This document shows, one piece after another, positions 35,679-44,451 of a stretch of DNA of 64,000 nucleotides (positions are counted from its first letter, which is position 1; the number at the start of each line of letters is the position of its first letter). The notes beneath the pieces were generated by a model. That model was not told where the DNA came from. It searched no databases and saw only the letters and a program-made list of their open reading frames with translations. A program made the position numbers and the translations under genes. The DNA is from Sediminihaliea albiluteola (GTDB lineage: Bacteria > Pseudomonadota > Gammaproteobacteria > Pseudomonadales > Halieaceae), in the NCBI RefSeq assembly GCF_014077625.1, contig NZ_JACFXU010000014.1, forward strand, positions 682,001-746,000, read 5' to 3'.

Positions 35679-36134
35679 TTAGCTAGTACTAATTTCGGAG
35701 GTGCAGTTAGGACAGCGTGTTGCCTTGATAGCGATAGAGCTCAAGCAGTAAGGGCAGTCTTTTGTGGTAGGCTCAGCCGCTGGCTCTTCCTCTTTTGCCT
35801 GCAGACGGTTAATACCTCGGATCAATAAAAAGACCGCAAAAGCCACAATCAAAAAGCTAATCACTGCGTTAACAAATAAGCCGTAGCTGATCGTGACGGC
35901 CCCAGCTTCCTGCGCCATAGCCAAAGTGGTGTATGGACCCGCTGTTGCACCCTCTTTAAGCGTGATGAACAAATCGGAAAAATCCACGCCACCGAGCAGC
36001 AAGCCTATAGGCGGCATGATGACATCTGAAACCAAGCTTTTGACAATAGTGCCAAAAGCACCACCAATGATAATGCCGACTGCCATATCGACAACATTGC
36101 CTCGCATCGCAAACTTTTTAAATTCGTCGAACAT
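35679..36134 (-). CDS. mscL: Large-conductance mechanosensitive channel with zinc-ribbon tail
   Basis: Inner-membrane pentameric channel that opens under hypo-osmotic tension. The N-terminal amphipathic helix [20 protein letters not shown]1 with the constriction-forming glycines (GIIIGGAFG) and TM2 (near residues 84-105) are all present. After the cytoplasmic helix the protein carries Cys127/Cys130 and Cys141/Cys144 (CPYC and CPNC), a small zinc-ribbon-like tail absent from E. coli MscL. The length, 151 aa, is about 15 more than E. coli, mostly due to this tail. Confidence 0.93.
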   Translation of the reverse strand: MFDEFKKFAMRGNVVDMAVGIIIGGAFGTIVKSLVSDVIMPPIGLLLGGVDFSDLFITLKEGATAGPYTTLAMAQEAGAVTISYGLFVNAVISFLIVAFAVFLLIRGINRLQAKEEEPAAEPTTKDCPYCLSSIAIKATRCPNCTSEISTS

Positions 36135-36310
36135 AGTAAAAATCCCTAGTAATTAAAGTCATTATTATTCAAGCCGGAGCGTCCAGCAGCCCGTGCTGAC
36201 ACCAAAGCCTTCCTATTCGAGTATAAGTCAGTTTTCTTTAGCGCGTGCGCCTTATTCTCCGGCCAAGCCGCTACACTTTCTCAGAGCTGCCACGGGATTA
36301 TTTGCTGCTA

Positions 36311-36682
36311 TCAGGCGAGTTGGTAAAAAGCCAGCTTGTTGCCATCGAGGTCTCGAATATAAGCGCCATAAAACATATCGGGAATACGCTGACCAGGCTT
36401 ACCCTCACAGCTAGCTCCCAGCTCTATGGCCTTATTGTAGAGCTGATCTACCTTCTCCTTACTACCCGGGTCTATGGCCACCATGTTGCCATTACCCGGT
36501 GCGGGATCGCCCTCGTTAAAAGGCCGGCATACTGCCAGCATAGGTGAAGCCATATCTTTGCCGATAAAAGCTATGCGATCCATATCGATCAGCAGCGTTG
36601 CGCCAAGATCGGCCAGTAGCTCAGTATAAAAAGCCTTCGCTCTGTCCATATCCTTGACGCCAATGGTTACATATCCAATCAT
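36311..36682 (-). CDS. VOC (glyoxalase/bleomycin-resistance) superfamily protein
   Basis: Single VOC half-fold of 123 aa: IGYVTIGVKDMDRAKAFYTE at the N-terminus and a closing IRDLDGNKLAFYQL. Members bind a metal at His/Glu positions and act on small electrophiles, but this copy has no His in its first strand, so catalysis is doubtful. The ATG at 36682 is chosen because AGAGG precedes it; an upstream TTG is less likely. Function unknown. Confidence 0.75.
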   Translation of the reverse strand: MIGYVTIGVKDMDRAKAFYTELLADLGATLLIDMDRIAFIGKDMASPMLAVCRPFNEGDPAPGNGNMVAIDPGSKEKVDQLYNKAIELGASCEGKPGQRIPDMFYGAYIRDLDGNKLAFYQLA

Positions 36683-36720
36683 TCTCAATACCTCTACTGT
36701 GTGAGCACTCTGGCCCGAAA

Positions 36721-37497
36721 TTAGTTTTTAAAACGCTTGTCTCGAATATACAGGGTGTAAGAGCCGTCATCTCGGACATTGCGCTTGTCAGTATCAAACA
36801 ACTCAGTGACCTCAATCAACTCACTGAGCTTGCGGTAGCCGTAATTTCGCGAATCGAAGGAGCTCTGGTTCGCGATATGCTGCCCCACAAAAGAAATATT
36901 GGCCCAGCCAGCCTCATCGCTGGTGGCGTCTACTGCGCCGCGTAGCATATTGATCAGCTTCGCATCTTGGTTAAGCTTCTGCTTCGTGAACTTTTTACTT
37001 CGGGGAGAGCTAGTTTTACTGTCACCTTTTTTAGCTTCATCTTGCGGCACATCTAGGGCTTCGAGGAAGACAAATTTATCGCATGCCGCTTGCAGTGAAG
37101 TCGGTGTTTTTTTCTCTCCAAAACCATAAACCACCAAGCCAAATTCACGAATCCGAGTTGCCAGCTTGGTAAAGTCTGAATCACTAGTCACCAGACAGAA
37201 ACCGTCAAACTTATCGGTATAAAGTAGGTCCATGGCATCGATAATCATCGACGAGTCAGTCGAGTTTTTACCCGTGGTGTAGCTGAACTGCTGCATCGGG
37301 CCAATTGCATACTCATGCAAAATATCTTTCCATGAGCTTAGTTGAGGTGTGGTCCAATCGCCATATGCGCGCTTCACGCTGGCTACGCCATAATTAGCGA
37401 TTTCTTGGATCAATGCTTCACAGAGTTTGGGGCTGACATTATCGGCATCGATTAACACCGCTAGTTTGCGGCGATCTTCACGTAGTGCAGCGCTCAT
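36721..37497 (-). CDS. NYN-domain (LabA-like) putative RNase with C-terminal LOTUS/OST-HTH domain
   Basis: Residues 10-146 form a NYN/PIN-like nuclease domain with the acidic residues Asp17, Asp19 (IDADN), Asp81, Asp87 and Asp106/Asp108 (SDSDF), enough for a metal-dependent RNase site. A Lys/Ser-rich linker (about 150-178) leads to an OST-HTH/LOTUS-like domain at 179-252, a fold that binds RNA. This NYN plus OST-HTH layout is known in bacteria as an RNA-processing or silencing factor, though substrates are largely undefined. It is monocistronic or pairs loosely with the VOC gene 38 bp downstream. Confidence 0.82.
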   Translation of the reverse strand: MSAALREDRRKLAVLIDADNVSPKLCEALIQEIANYGVASVKRAYGDWTTPQLSSWKDILHEYAIGPMQQFSYTTGKNSTDSSMIIDAMDLLYTDKFDGFCLVTSDSDFTKLATRIREFGLVVYGFGEKKTPTSLQAACDKFVFLEALDVPQDEAKKGDSKTSSPRSKKFTKQKLNQDAKLINMLRGAVDATSDEAGWANISFVGQHIANQSSFDSRNYGYRKLSELIEVTELFDTDKRNVRDDGSYTLYIRDKRFKN

Positions 37498-37665
37498 TTG
37501 CCAAACCCTTTGCTGAACTTAGCCTTGGCCACTAGCTGGCTGCTCTTTGAGGCTTGCTGAACAAGCTTGAACATAGTTTATGACTCCCCTTGTCGATATA
37601 AGAAATCAAAGTGTTAATAGCTAGCGATCATAGTCCCTCAGGGCAAGCGCCAGCCACTCGAAACA

Positions 37666-37700
37666 CAGAGCAGTAATCAAACTCATCAAAAACTGCTCTG
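37666..37700 (-). terminator. Possible hairpin at the 3' end of the unknown membrane-protein gene
   Basis: CAGAGCAG (37666-37673) and CTGCTCTG (37693-37700) are perfect arms across a 19-base loop overlapping the stop codon of the minus-strand gene. Long loop, no strong T-tract. Confidence 0.3.
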
Positions 37701-38138
37701 GGCTGAGCGTTTATTACGGCTGAGCAAATGATAAAGCCAACCGCCCAAAGCACCCGCTAGGCATTGCCCTAACAAACCGACCGGCTCACGGGCAGCAGCT
37801 AAGAGAGTAATTTTAAAGCTGAGCCCAAGTAGCCAGTGCAAACACAATAAAGCAGCAACACCCGCCGCGACAAAGAGTAACAGCCGGGCCCTGCCAATAT
37901 AGCGATACAGAAAACTGGCCACTGGAAAAGCCAGCATCAAGGCCAGCACAATCAACAACAAATAACTGGAACTCATACCCAAGATGTCATGCCAGGTGGC
38001 CTGCAATTGGGTCAAGGTATCCACCGCAACGCCCATCTCTCGCAAGCTAGCCATCACTGACCAGGTTGCCAGTATGCTGGCGACGACATAAGTAGCCAGT
38101 ACCGCTGGGAAAAAGGCTTTCAATACTCGCAACATCAT
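37686..38138 (-). CDS. Unknown four-helix inner-membrane protein
   Basis: I do not recognise a named family. 150 aa with four predicted membrane helices (around residues 8-30, 54-76, 83-103 and 116-140) and a short basic C-terminus (SRNKRSAQSSF). The topology resembles small DUF-type membrane proteins. GGAG lies before two adjacent ATGs (38138, 38135). It is divergent from the sugar dehydrogenase gene; no functional hint comes from this. Confidence 0.6.
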   Translation of the reverse strand: MMLRVLKAFFPAVLATYVVASILATWSVMASLREMGVAVDTLTQLQATWHDILGMSSSYLLLIVLALMLAFPVASFLYRYIGRARLLLFVAAGVAALLCLHWLLGLSFKITLLAAAREPVGLLGQCLAGALGGWLYHLLSRNKRSAQSSF

Positions 38139-38195
38139 TACACTCCCTTGTGCAGCTATGCCTATAATGACCCCATACTCATCGCGGGGAAAGCC

Positions 38196-39326
38196 ATGTC
38201 TAAGTTTAGACCCAAAACAGCACTCATTAAGCTTGGCCCACTCAGAGCAACTGTACTCGCTCTCTGTCTATTCTGCCCACTCAGCTGGGCAACGGAATAT
38301 CAGCTTGAAACACTGCGCAATGATTTGCAGCACCCCTGGTCTGTCGTACAACTTCCCGATCACAGCTTTTTGGTCAGCGAGCGCGGCGGCAGAGTGCTAC
38401 ATATTCCAGCCGACGGCAGTTCTAGCCGAGCACTGCAGGGCATACCTGAGCCCTATGTCGCTGGACAAGGCGGCTTATTTGATCTGGCACTGCACCCGCA
38501 GTTCGAGCACAACCGCACAGTGTACTTGTCTTACGCCAAGGGCAACGCAAAAGAGAATGCTACAGCGGTAATTCGCGGCCAATTGAGCGCCTCTGGTCTA
38601 GAGAATGTTGAGCAGATTCTGGTGGTGAAAGACCCAAAAGATACCCCCCAACACTATGCAGCGCGGCTATTATTTTTGCCAGACACTACGCTCTTAGTCA
38701 CTACGGGTGATGGTTTCGACTATCGCGAGCAAGCACAAAATCTCGACAGCGAATTGGGCAAAGTATTGCGCATCAATGACGATGGTAGCGTGCCTAGTGA
38801 TAACCCCTTTGTCGACTCTGCCCGCCCTCGCATTTTCAGCTATGGTCATCGCAATGCCCAGGGATTGGCACTAGACGCCGACAGCGGAGATATCTACTTA
38901 CATGAACACGGACCAAAGGGAGGCGATGAGCTCAACCTTTTACAAGCTGGCGCCAACTATGGCTGGCCCGCTGTGACATACGGCGTAGACTACAACGGCG
39001 CCTATGTTTCGCCTTTTAAATCGCTGCCAGGCATGCAAGCTCCACTGCACTATTGGGTTCCCAGCATCGCGCCATCTGGCATGGCCTGGTATAAGGGCCA
39101 TCGTTTTCCACAATGGCAGGGTGACCTCTTCATTGGTGCATTAGTGAACAAAGAGGTGCGTCAGCTTAAAATTAAAGATGGCCTAGTCACCGCAGAGCAG
39201 GCCTTATTTTCGGAGTTAAAAGCACGGATCAGAGATGTATACAGTGCCCCTGATGGCTACTTGTACTTGTTAACTGACAGTGAACAGGGCGCATTAATTC
39301 GGGTGAGGCCGGCAGCAGACAAGTAA
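38196..39326 (+). CDS. PQQ-dependent soluble aldose sugar dehydrogenase (YliI/Asd type)
   Basis: Periplasmic six-bladed beta-propeller that oxidises aldoses with PQQ. The chosen ATG follows GGGGA and begins a signal peptide ending near residue 33 (PLSWA); an upstream ATG at 38148 lies in the divergent promoter and would add 16 residues before the signal. Family signatures include LQHPWSVVQLPD, RVLHIPADG, GHRNAQGLALD with a PQQ-site His, and the HEHGPKGGDELN calcium/PQQ segment. Length (376 aa) matches E. coli YliI. PQQ synthesis genes are not in the window. Confidence 0.88.
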   Translation: MSKFRPKTALIKLGPLRATVLALCLFCPLSWATEYQLETLRNDLQHPWSVVQLPDHSFLVSERGGRVLHIPADGSSSRALQGIPEPYVAGQGGLFDLALHPQFEHNRTVYLSYAKGNAKENATAVIRGQLSASGLENVEQILVVKDPKDTPQHYAARLLFLPDTTLLVTTGDGFDYREQAQNLDSELGKVLRINDDGSVPSDNPFVDSARPRIFSYGHRNAQGLALDADSGDIYLHEHGPKGGDELNLLQAGANYGWPAVTYGVDYNGAYVSPFKSLPGMQAPLHYWVPSIAPSGMAWYKGHRFPQWQGDLFIGALVNKEVRQLKIKDGLVTAEQALFSELKARIRDVYSAPDGYLYLLTDSEQGALIRVRPAADK

Positions 39327-39358
39327 ACTCTTAGCCAAATGATCGAGAAAGTGAATTA

Positions 39359-39387
39359 AGGCACCGACTGATTGGCAGTCGGTGCCT
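39359..39387. terminator. Strong bidirectional terminator hairpin
   Basis: AGGCACCGACTG (39359-39370) pairs perfectly with CAGTCGGTGCCT (39376-39387) around a five-base loop, between convergent stops at 39326 and 39398. The 12-bp GC-rich stem makes this the clearest hairpin in the window. Confidence 0.7.
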
Positions 39388-39397
39388 AGGCTTTAAC

Positions 39398-40921
39398 TTA
39401 CTTTTCAAGACCTAGCATGAACTCTGCCGCGGCCATCAGGCTCTCCTCATCAAGGTGCGACTGAGGCGGCATATCCGGATAGTCATCACGCTTTTTCACC
39501 GGCTCTGTGGCATAGGCAGCAATACCCTCAGGATTATCCATATAAAGGGCCTGAATAATCTGCGTTGGCGGGCCAATCAAACGAGAGCTGTAAGCGTGAC
39601 AACCGGCACACACACCGTAGTAAACCAGCTTACCCGTCTCCATGTGCTCTTTATCACGAGCTGGCACCGGCTCAGGCAAAGTGTAGCTCGCCACATTCAT
39701 TGTGGTATCAAACTCACATTCACCGTAGTCCCCTAAACCAATCGTACGGAATCGCTCTGGGTTGAGAATACATCCATCATCCATGCCCACCGTATCGATG
39801 ATATCGGGCCCGCGGGTTTTCATCATTGTGGCTAAAAGTGCCCGGACGATCGGCGCCGGCTTATTGCCGTTGTCATACATAATGTTATTGAGTATTTTCG
39901 CCCGATTAGGGCTCGGATCAGAGTCTGGATCTGTAGCGGCATTGGAGGCCATAGAGAAATCGGTGAGAGTAATACCCATCGAGTCATTGCCTGAAATAAT
40001 ATTGCCTTCAATTACTACGTCATCACAGGCCATTACCAGTACACCGGTACCCTCTGGAATATTGGACACTAGCGAGCCTGGTATAGCGAAGTTTTCATGG
40101 TTGTTATTGACTACAAAGTTATTGCGAATCAACACATCACTACAGGTTTTGATCGGCAAGCCCGGGGTGATGAAAGCTAGGATCCCGCCAGTGTTGTTGT
40201 GAACGTAGTTATTTTCAACCAGCGACTTGCGGCTATTCTCAATTTCGATACCCGCGACACTGGCAAAGACCTCGTTGTGAACCACGTCCACGTTATCTGA
40301 CATACCCACATAGATCGCCGCATCTTCAATGCCAGAAAGAATATTGTGCGACACAATGCCGTTTTTACCCAGCTGCGGGAAAATACCGTAGACCCCGGTA
40401 TCAACCACGATATTATTGCGGATAATAAAGTTGTTACCGGCCTGCCCCATCACTCCATTACCTTTGTAATGGGTTATGTAGAAGTTTTCGATGGTCACCC
40501 CGTTGCCAGAGTAAAGAATCGCGTCGTTGCGAAGCCCCTCGCCCTCTAGTATCGGGTACTCACCCTCTTCAATCACTCCGGACAAAGTAATATTGTCCTT
40601 GTCGATGTAGACCGTTTCTTTGTAGATGCCGGGCATGACTTTAATGACCGCACCAGGCTGTGCTTTGACCACAGCATCCTGAATAGACTCACCATTTTTA
40701 ACCACTATCAGCTCGCCGCTAGTGGGCGTTCTAAGCGAGCGCAAGCGAGAGGAATCAGTGGCTCCAGCGGCGGCTATTTCTTCAGTTCCAGGAGAACTAA
40801 AAGCGGCCTTGGGTTCAGAGTCAATTTTAATAATGGTGGGCTCGGCTTTTTGCGACTGTCCCAAGTAAAAGCCACCGCCGGCTAATACTAGGGCAGCAAT
40901 GATCACTAGCAGTTTATTCAT
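39398..40921 (-). CDS. Periplasmic parallel beta-helix protein with C-terminal cytochrome c domain
   Basis: After an N-terminal hydrophobic signal/anchor (residues 4-20) the central part, about residues 75-360, is a right-handed parallel beta-helix of repeated VI.NN.. rungs such as IIRNNIVVDTGVYGI and DVVHNEVFASVAGI. The C-terminal 80 residues hold one heme c site, Cys438-x-x-Cys441-His442 (CAGCH), with a likely axial Met484 in DMPPQ. A GTG at 40936 is in frame, but ATG at 40921 has GGAG nine bases upstream. It overlaps the peroxidase gene by 8 nt. Related beta-helix proteins (TIGR03805 type) are known with uncharacterised partners; function unknown. Confidence 0.82.
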   Translation of the reverse strand: MNKLLVIIAALVLAGGGFYLGQSQKAEPTIIKIDSEPKAAFSSPGTEEIAAAGATDSSRLRSLRTPTSGELIVVKNGESIQDAVVKAQPGAVIKVMPGIYKETVYIDKDNITLSGVIEEGEYPILEGEGLRNDAILYSGNGVTIENFYITHYKGNGVMGQAGNNFIIRNNIVVDTGVYGIFPQLGKNGIVSHNILSGIEDAAIYVGMSDNVDVVHNEVFASVAGIEIENSRKSLVENNYVHNNTGGILAFITPGLPIKTCSDVLIRNNFVVNNNHENFAIPGSLVSNIPEGTGVLVMACDDVVIEGNIISGNDSMGITLTDFSMASNAATDPDSDPSPNRAKILNNIMYDNGNKPAPIVRALLATMMKTRGPDIIDTVGMDDGCILNPERFRTIGLGDYGECEFDTTMNVASYTLPEPVPARDKEHMETGKLVYYGVCAGCHAYSSRLIGPPTQIIQALYMDNPEGIAAYATEPVKKRDDYPDMPPQSHLDEESLMAAAEFMLGLEK

Positions 40922-42128
40922 TGTTATGCTCTCCACTTGCTAGCTCGCCTCCGCGAGCTGGACTTCGATGTACGAGAGGCAAGCCGGAAGGTAGTCGCTC
41001 GGGCTCTCGAGGTTTAAACTGTTGGTCAGTAAGGGTCTTCATAAAATCCACCAAGCGGTCGAGCTCTGTATCACTCAATTGCGGCTCCCAGATATGCCAG
41101 TGGACTTTCAACTCCTCACCTTCAGGCACGGCGTGACCGCGACCCTTAGTATAAAACTCTGCTGCTTCCCGCAAGCTGGCAAAGCGTCCCGAGTGCATAT
41201 AGGGCGCTGTGAGTTCAATATTGCGCAGCGAAGGAATCTTAAAGCCGCCCCGCAGCGTCGGCTCACCCAGTGTTTCACTCGCCCCGGGATCAAAGGGCAT
41301 ACCCTCGGGCTCAGGGGTACCTAAGACCGCTATCTGCTGGTTGGTGAACAGAGGCGGCGTGTGACACTCGGCACAACGCGCCACAAAAGAACGAAAGATA
41401 TTGAGCCCCTCTTTTTCCTCTGCACTCAATGCATCAGCATAACCATGGGCGTAGTGATCGTAACGGCTATTGAGAGATATTAATGAGGATTCAAAAGCTG
41501 CGATAGCCCGATACACCTGATCGAGAGTGATACCCTGCTCTGCATCGTAGAGCTGCGGATAAGCTACAGCAAATAAGCGGCGGTAGTTATCGATGCCATT
41601 CAAACTAGCCAGCATCTGCTGTGGATTATTGGCCATCTCAATATCACTATAAAGCGGCCCTTCCATCTGCTCCTCTAGCGTCTTAGCCCGAGCATCCCAG
41701 AAAAAACTGTCCAGAAAAGCAACATTCCACAAGGAGGGCGCCGAGCGGTTCATCAACTGCCCGCGGTGACCGATACTGCGCCCTAGGCCATCGGCAAAAC
41801 CTTTATCTGGCTGGTGGCAACTGGCACAAGACAAACTTCCATCAGCCGACAGAATCGGATCAAAAAACAGGTAGCGACCAAGATCAATTTGCTCGGGACT
41901 AAAACCATCGCGGTAAGTGGGCAGGCCCGTCTTTAAACCGCCCACACCGGCATCCTGCAAAGAGGCATAACGCTGGTATAGGCTGCGCAACTTGCATTGC
42001 CCTGCGAGCAACTCAAAGCCCGGCGGACAGTCTGCACTCAGTTGAAACTCCTCTTCAGCCACTGCCCCTTGCCCCATGGATAGGGCCAAAGCAAGGCCTA
42101 GCCTCAACAGGCCGCGCAACACGCTCAT
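40914..42128 (-). CDS. Diheme cytochrome c peroxidase / MauG-family protein
   Basis: Periplasmic diheme protein. A signal peptide ends near residue 24 (AVA). Heme c sites are Cys101-x-x-Cys104-His105 (CASCH) and Cys252-x-x-Cys255-His256 (CAECH); the TAPYMHSGRF segment with Met311/His312 supplies the second-heme ligand region typical of CcpA/MauG. Length (404 aa) is usual. The start overlaps the stop of the upstream cytochrome by 1 nt (TAATG) and has GGAG seven bases upstream; the stop overlaps the beta-helix gene. It either reduces peroxide or oxidises a partner, perhaps the beta-helix protein. Confidence 0.87.
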   Translation of the reverse strand: MSVLRGLLRLGLALALSMGQGAVAEEEFQLSADCPPGFELLAGQCKLRSLYQRYASLQDAGVGGLKTGLPTYRDGFSPEQIDLGRYLFFDPILSADGSLSCASCHQPDKGFADGLGRSIGHRGQLMNRSAPSLWNVAFLDSFFWDARAKTLEEQMEGPLYSDIEMANNPQQMLASLNGIDNYRRLFAVAYPQLYDAEQGITLDQVYRAIAAFESSLISLNSRYDHYAHGYADALSAEEKEGLNIFRSFVARCAECHTPPLFTNQQIAVLGTPEPEGMPFDPGASETLGEPTLRGGFKIPSLRNIELTAPYMHSGRFASLREAAEFYTKGRGHAVPEGEELKVHWHIWEPQLSDTELDRLVDFMKTLTDQQFKPREPERLPSGLPLVHRSPARGGELASGEHNNE

Positions 42129-42775
42129 TAATCCGCTCCATCTGCCAGAGAGCGAATGAATGCCGTGACATCGGACAAGGCCTGCTCAGATGGCAACACC
42201 ATAGCCATTGCCCGCATCTGACGACCCGTTCTGTCCTTGGCATGAGCACCGCGCTCGCCGGACCTAAAGGCGGCCAGTTGAGCCACCAGATACCAATCGT
42301 CAGAACCCGCCAACACTGGGGAATTCAGCGCTACATTACCCGCGGCTTTAGCACCGTGGCAGGCCCCGCAAAACTGGTTGTAATAATCTGCACCCAAACG
42401 CTCATCGCCTGCCACTGTGACTGGCGATACCGGGCTGCTGAGGCTAACAATATACGCTGCTACATCTAACAGGGCCTGTTCGTCTGGCAATACGGTCGCC
42501 ATCGGCGCCATCTGCTTAGCGCTTACACTAGCGCCTTCGCCCCCGCGAATGCCGGCCCGAAACTTTTCCAGCTGAGCGACAATATAAACCTCTCGCAAAT
42601 GATTGAGCCGAGGTGCCGACAGGGCCTGCTGCCCCTCTGCAGAGGCTCCGTGACAGGTAGCACAAGTTGCATACAGAGACTCTCCCCGTGCGATATCCAC
42701 CCCAGCCCAGACAGGGCTTGATAACAGCCACATCAGCCCTAGGGGCAGCCCTAGTAATAAGCTATGCCATCGCAT
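42128..42775 (-). CDS. Diheme c4-type cytochrome
   Basis: Periplasmic electron carrier made of two similar class I cytochrome halves. Heme sites are Cys38-x-x-Cys41-His42 (CATCH) and Cys136-x-x-Cys139-His140 (CGACH); each half ends with a Met region (KQMAPMATVLPDEQAL and RQMRAMAMVLPSEQAL). A signal peptide ends near residue 24. ATG at 42790 is possible, but 42775 has AAGGAG six bases upstream and is chosen. It is the first gene of the cytochrome operon and likely feeds or drains electrons for the MauG-like protein. Confidence 0.85.
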   Translation of the reverse strand: MRWHSLLLGLPLGLMWLLSSPVWAGVDIARGESLYATCATCHGASAEGQQALSAPRLNHLREVYIVAQLEKFRAGIRGGEGASVSAKQMAPMATVLPDEQALLDVAAYIVSLSSPVSPVTVAGDERLGADYYNQFCGACHGAKAAGNVALNSPVLAGSDDWYLVAQLAAFRSGERGAHAKDRTGRQMRAMAMVLPSEQALSDVTAFIRSLADGAD

Positions 42776-42942
42776 GCCGCGCTCCTTCATTTCTTATAGT
42801 CTCTATCCTACCAACTCAGCAAACCATAATAACACCCAGTCTGAATCCTAGCTGAATCACCACCTCGCTGGACTATATGTGCATAATAGGTTCGACTGAG
42901 CAGCTGCTCGGAGGCATAACAATAACAGAGAAGTGGGCCATT

Positions 42943-44376
42943 ATGATCAGTACTAAGACCCGTCTAATGTACGGCAGCGGCGGCGCGGTTTACGCTGCCA
43001 AAGAAGCCGCTTACACCATGTTTGTGCTGTTGTTTTATACGCAAGTGCTGGGTCTTTCCGGCACCGTCACCGGCTTGGTGATCGCGCTAAGCCTAGTGTG
43101 GGACGGTATTTCTGATCCGCTTGTTGGCTTGCTATCAGACCGCTTGCGCAGCCGCTGGGGGCGTCGCCACCCCTTCATGGTGCTAAGTATTGTGCCCTTG
43201 GGCTTGGGCTTTATCGGCCTGTTCAGCCCCCCCCAAGCAGTGCTTGAAAACAGTACTGCGCTGGCTACTTGGTTACTGTTCTGGTCACTTTGGCTGCGAA
43301 CCTTTGTCACCACCTTTTCCATCCCCCATCTCGCCCTATCAGCAGAAATCACTAGCGACTATCACGACCGCAGCCAGGTGCTGGGAGCGCGCATGGCTTT
43401 TGTGTTTTTATTTTCTGTATTGCTGCCGGCCACAGCACTACTGCTTATCTTTCCCGCTAACGAGGGTGTTGATGGTCGCTTCGTCGCCGCTAATTATCCT
43501 CTTTATGGAGCTCTGTCATGCGCGGTAGTTTGGGTCGCCGCCACCATTAGCAGTGCTGGCACGAGGCAGCATATCCACTCATCCCGAGAGGCCCCGGTAC
43601 CCCGCAAAGACAGTAGCAGCCTAGTAGGCTTAAAAAACGACCTTATGTGCACGCTGCGCAACCGCAGCTTTAGGTTGGTGATTGTTTATGAATTTGCTGC
43701 CATGTCATCCTATGGCGCGATCGCCAGCCTCAACATGTTGGCTTGGACTTACTTCTGGGAGTTTTCCGCCCAAGAAATTTCCATTATTTTGTCGCTGCCA
43801 AGCATATTGGGTATTGTATTAGTCCTGCTGACACTCAAGCCCCTGAGTCAAGCTTTCCCCAAGCACCGCCTGATGCAATTTGCACTGATCGGCATGATAG
43901 TTGATTGCCTGTGGCTGTATCCGCCAAAGCTGGCCGGTCTACTGCCCGACAATGAAAGCAGCAGCTTAGCCTTCATCCTAAATTTCATTTTTATGATGAT
44001 TTTTATGTACTGCTTTTTACTGCGCGGTATTAACACCCAGTCATTGGTAGCAGATATTACTGATGAACATGAGCTGGATCAGGGGCTGCGCCAAGAGGCT
44101 GGTTTTTTCTCAATGATCAATTTCACTAACAAAGCCGCTACCGTAGTAGGCCCTCTGTATGGTGGTATCGCATTGGATATAATCGGTTTAAATGTCGACA
44201 TGCGCCCCGGCTCTGTACCTCAGGAAACACTCGATGGACTAGTTTATGCACTGGGGCTGGGCGTAATTCCACCACTGCTGATCGCGCTCGCCTTAGCCTG
44301 TCGAATTTCTATGAGTGAGGCTAAGGTCAGAGAGATCCAGGCCGCACTCAGGCAGCGCAAATCTGTCAGCACTTAA
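42943..44376 (+). CDS. Sodium/proton:sugar-type symporter, MFS GPH family
   Basis: Twelve-helix inner-membrane transporter. The DPLVGLLSDRLRSRWGRRHPFM loop between TM2 and TM3 is the diagnostic segment of the glycoside-pentoside-hexuronide (MFS_2/MelB-like) family. The frame is open to an ATG at 42877, but 42943 gives the normal N-terminus MISTKTRLMYGSGG. The closing segment around residues 385-400 (DEHELDQGLRQEAGFF) is also typical. GPH proteins carry sugars, glucuronides or lysolipids; the substrate here is not predictable and no sugar-catabolic gene is adjacent. Confidence 0.83.
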   Translation: MISTKTRLMYGSGGAVYAAKEAAYTMFVLLFYTQVLGLSGTVTGLVIALSLVWDGISDPLVGLLSDRLRSRWGRRHPFMVLSIVPLGLGFIGLFSPPQAVLENSTALATWLLFWSLWLRTFVTTFSIPHLALSAEITSDYHDRSQVLGARMAFVFLFSVLLPATALLLIFPANEGVDGRFVAANYPLYGALSCAVVWVAATISSAGTRQHIHSSREAPVPRKDSSSLVGLKNDLMCTLRNRSFRLVIVYEFAAMSSYGAIASLNMLAWTYFWEFSAQEISIILSLPSILGIVLVLLTLKPLSQAFPKHRLMQFALIGMIVDCLWLYPPKLAGLLPDNESSSLAFILNFIFMMIFMYCFLLRGINTQSLVADITDEHELDQGLRQEAGFFSMINFTNKAATVVGPLYGGIALDIIGLNVDMRPGSVPQETLDGLVYALGLGVIPPLLIALALACRISMSEAKVREIQAALRQRKSVST

Positions 44377-44451
44377 GCCAAGGATGCTCGCTTGCCTGCT
44401 GTTTGCCGCTGCGCGACAATGCCCGACCTTTATCTCCACTAGGACAGCGGC

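Noticed and set aside
42877-42942. Longer start for the GPH transporter
   Set aside because: The extra 22 residues precede the typical transporter N-terminus, and the ATG has no ribosome site.
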